A stretch of 6,952 nt of DNA. Origin: Dethiosulfatibacter sp. Lineage in GTDB: Bacteria > Bacillota_A > Clostridia > Tissierellales > Dethiosulfatibacteraceae. The number at the start of each line of letters is the position of its first letter. Position 1 is the first letter of the stretch. Below the pieces are notes generated by a model. That model did no database searches. It worked only from the letters and a program-made list of their open reading frames with translations, and was not told the origin of the DNA. The translations under genes were made by a program, and so were the position numbers. Location: contig JAHRFV010000003.1 of assembly GCA_019084435.1 (NCBI GenBank), positions 1-6,952 of the forward strand, in the 5' to 3' direction. Positions 6,055 through 6,952 of the stretch are shown here, in pieces.

Positions 6055-6070
6055 TTTGTCCGATGACAAA
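6055..6070 (+). promoter_or_regulatory. 6-4-6 palindrome, candidate operator
   Basis: TTTGTC-CGAT-GACAAA is a perfect inverted repeat between the two candidate promoters of the downstream unit, about 12 bases after the P1 -10 and 24 bases before the P2 -35. It is not followed by a T-run, so it is not a terminator. Nine bases of it in reverse complement (TCGGACAAA) also occur at 5289-5297, between the regulator's promoter region and its start, which hints that one protein may read both. The protein is unidentified; the adjacent TetR-family regulator is the nearest candidate. Confidence 0.45.
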
Positions 6071-6093
6071 CGCGTATTTTAAGGTGGAACAGA

Positions 6094-6122
6094 TTGACAA
6101 AAAATTAACGATATGTTATATT
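6094..6122 (+). promoter_or_regulatory. Main sigma-A promoter (P2) of the DRTGG unit
   Basis: A perfect -35 TTGACA (6094-6099), a 17-bp spacer and -10 TATATT (6117-6122) are present, with TG at 6114-6115 making an extended -10. This is the strongest promoter in the window. Transcription should begin near 6129, leaving a leader of about 25 bases before the DRTGG gene. Confidence 0.85.
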
Positions 6123-6130
6123 ATTAACAA
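6113..6130 (+). promoter_or_regulatory. Rex-like operator overlapping the -10
   Basis: ATGTTAT-ATTA-TTAACAA matches 12 of 14 defined bases of the clostridial Rex consensus as I recall it (TTGTTAA-N4-TTAACAA); the right half is perfect. It covers the -10 and extends to the start site, where a repressor would block RNA polymerase. Rex senses the NADH/NAD+ ratio and commonly controls hydrogenase and fermentation genes, which suits the genes downstream. The sequence is AT-rich, which raises the chance-match rate. Confidence 0.5.
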
Positions 6131-6142
6131 GATATTGTTAAT
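6123..6142 (+). promoter_or_regulatory. Perfect 8-4-8 palindrome at the transcription start
   Basis: ATTAACAA-GATA-TTGTTAAT is a perfect 20-bp inverted repeat beginning right after the -10 and ending at the ribosome binding site GGAGG (6143-6147). It shares the half-site TTAACAA with the Rex-like site but has the half-sites in the opposite order (TTAACAA then TTGTTAA). It could be an operator in its own right or, in RNA, a hairpin next to the ribosome binding site. Confidence 0.6.
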
Positions 6143-6153
6143 GGAGGAAATCA

Positions 6154-6519
6154 ATGAAAGTATCAGAGATTAAAGATTTGTTAAGTGCTGAGATTCATTC
6201 AGGGGATCACCTGATGACTAAAGAGATAGTTGGTGCTTATGCCTCGGATTTGATGAGTGATGTGCTAGCATCAATCTACTTGGACGATAAGGCTGTTCTG
6301 GTTTCAGGATTGAACAACACACAGCTGATTAGAACCGCTGAGATGCTTGATTTATCTGTTATTGTAATGGTAAGAGGGAAAAAACCACACCCTGAAGTCA
6401 TTGAAATGGCAAGAGAAAACGGCATGGCACTGCTGACCACCAATCTGAATATGTATAACTCATGTGGATTGCTGTACTCAAAAGGCGTAAAAGGATTCAG
6501 CAATGGAAGAATTGATTAA
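6154..6519 (+). CDS. DRTGG-domain protein (hydrogenase-cluster type)
   Basis: The small 121-residue soluble protein resembles stand-alone DRTGG-domain proteins. The N-terminal MKVSEIKDLLSAEIHSGD leads into an alpha/beta domain with VGAYASDLMSDVLA (26-39), AVLVSGLNNTQLIRTAEMLDLSVIVMV (47-73) and a C-terminal ALLTTNLNMYNSCGLLYSKGVKG (92-114). The DRTGG domain also occurs in CBS-domain pyrophosphatases and phosphotransacetylases, where it is thought to be regulatory. Its biochemical job alone is unknown. In many Clostridia this gene, an RsbW-like ATPase gene and Fe-S/PHP-domain genes precede the NuoE/NuoF/HydA-type hydrogenase genes (established gene-order knowledge). The ribosome binding site GGAGG (6143-6147) lies six bases before the ATG. 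The end overlaps the next gene by 17 bases, indicating coupled translation. It is transcribed from the strong promoter at 6094-6122, probably under Rex-type control. Confidence 0.8.
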   Translation: MKVSEIKDLLSAEIHSGDHLMTKEIVGAYASDLMSDVLASIYLDDKAVLVSGLNNTQLIRTAEMLDLSVIVMVRGKKPHPEVIEMARENGMALLTTNLNMYNSCGLLYSKGVKGFSNGRID

Positions 6520-6928
6520 AAGATATGACTATGAAATTATTGCAAATGATTTCGATATTGCAGGAAGTGCTTCAAGTTCAATAAAAAGAAACTTGAAGAG
6601 TATTGGCGTGGAACCAAGTATTGTCAGGAAAGTTGCTATCGTGTCTTATGAAGCCGAAATCAACATTATTATTCACTCCAAAGGTGGCAAGATGTACCTG
6701 GAGATATATAGGGACAAGTTGACAATTAGAGCTCATGACAACGGACCAGGTATCAATAACATTGATCTGGCTATGTCAGAGGGTTTTTCAACCGCAACCA
6801 ATGAGGCAAGGGAATTTGGTTTTGGAGCAGGCATGGGACTTCCCAACATGAAAAAATATTCAGACAGATTCAATATTACATCCAGTAGTGAAGGAACCAA
6901 AATAGACATAGATATCTATATGGATTAG
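6503..6928 (+). CDS. RsbW/RsbT-like ATP-binding protein (HATPase_c, anti-sigma-factor type)
   Basis: The 141-residue protein is a single GHKL-type ATPase domain of the RsbW/RsbT/SpoIIAB class. The N-box is SYEAEINIIIHS (48-59), with Glu50 or Glu52 and Asn54 as the Mg-ATP residues. The G1 box is HDNGPGI (78-84, Asp79), and the G2 box is GFGAGMGLPNMK (106-117). Length and motif order fit a stand-alone serine kinase/anti-sigma factor. In clostridial hydrogenase gene clusters a protein of this type recurs beside the DRTGG protein, and its partner is not known there. No anti-anti-sigma (STAS) partner gene is visible in the window. The ATG lies 17 bases inside the DRTGG gene, with an AAAGGA ribosome binding site at 6490-6495. 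The next start follows 12 bases after the stop, so the genes form one operon. Anti-sigma activity is an inference from the fold, not shown. Confidence 0.87.
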   Translation: MEELIKRYDYEIIANDFDIAGSASSSIKRNLKSIGVEPSIVRKVAIVSYEAEINIIIHSKGGKMYLEIYRDKLTIRAHDNGPGINNIDLAMSEGFSTATNEAREFGFGAGMGLPNMKKYSDRFNITSSSEGTKIDIDIYMD

Positions 6929-6940
6929 AGGGTGAGACGA

Positions 6941-6952
6941 TTGGAAAGAGCT
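6941..6952 (+). CDS. Probable start of a third gene in the DRTGG unit (cut by window end)
   Basis: After the ATPase stop (TAG 6926-6928) a purine-rich AGAGGGTGAG (6927-6936) lies four bases before TTG 6941, which opens a frame reading M-E-R-A up to the window end. A TTG start with this spacing fits the neighbouring genes. By synteny the gene could be the ferredoxin-like/[FeFe]-hydrogenase C-terminal-domain protein seen in this position in Clostridia, but four residues cannot confirm that. Confidence 0.4.

Noticed and set aside
6081..6108. Mini-ORF TTG-ACA-AAA-AAT-TAA after AAGGTGG, as a possible leader peptide
   Set aside because: Only four codons, its TTG is the -35 hexamer of the main promoter, and no attenuator hairpin with T-run follows.
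6276..6503. Minus-strand open frame inside the DRTGG gene
   Set aside because: Antisense shadow of a gene with good start signals.
1..6952. CRISPR array, insertion sequence, tRNA or rRNA
   Set aside because: No regularly spaced repeats, transposase-like protein, terminal inverted repeats, or tRNA/rRNA-like sequence was seen on reading either strand.

Overview
The window looks like a piece of chromosome from a low-GC, anaerobic Gram-positive bacterium, most likely a member of the Clostridia (Bacillota). Pointers are AT-rich coding sequence with strong AGGAGG-type ribosome binding sites, TTG as well as ATG starts, a Cat/AbfT-type CoA-transferase, an iron-sulfur flavoprotein, and the start of a gene set that in Clostridia usually precedes [FeFe]-hydrogenase genes. 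All recognised genes are on the + strand. This rests on reading the sequence; no database search was made.

Region 1 (1-5228) reads as one operon with short gaps. It holds the end of a LivH-type permease, a complete LivM-type permease overlapping it by one base, a thiolase-fold (FabH/KAS III-like) condensing enzyme, a class I acyl-CoA:carboxylate CoA-transferase, a flavoprotein with the compact four-cysteine motif of the Isf family, and an alpha/beta hydrolase. Taken together (inference): an ABC importer takes up a small acid, the CoA-transferase activates it, and the condensing enzyme, flavoprotein and hydrolase form, cleave, reduce or hydrolyse acyl-CoA intermediates. The substrate cannot be read from the sequence. 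The condensing enzyme is unusual: it keeps Cys117 and His271, has His299 where FabH has its catalytic Asn, and carries Glu85 where HMG-CoA synthases have their catalytic Glu.

Region 2 (5229-5993) is a TetR-family regulator gene. It has a 16-bp AT-rich palindrome upstream, a probable TTG start at 5341 set by a strong ribosome binding site, and an intrinsic terminator. It is the obvious candidate regulator of the upstream operon or of itself.

Region 3 (5994-6952) begins a second transcription unit. Its 160-base upstream region is dense with signals: two candidate sigma-A promoters, a 6-4-6 palindrome, and a near-consensus promoter (TTGACA, 17 bp, extended -10) overlapped by a Rex-like site and a perfect 8-4-8 palindrome. 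It drives a DRTGG-domain protein and an overlapping RsbW/RsbT-like ATPase, followed by the first four codons of a probable third gene. By synteny known from Clostridia, this unit probably continues into hydrogenase/NADH-oxidoreductase genes, which suits control by the NADH/NAD+ sensor Rex.
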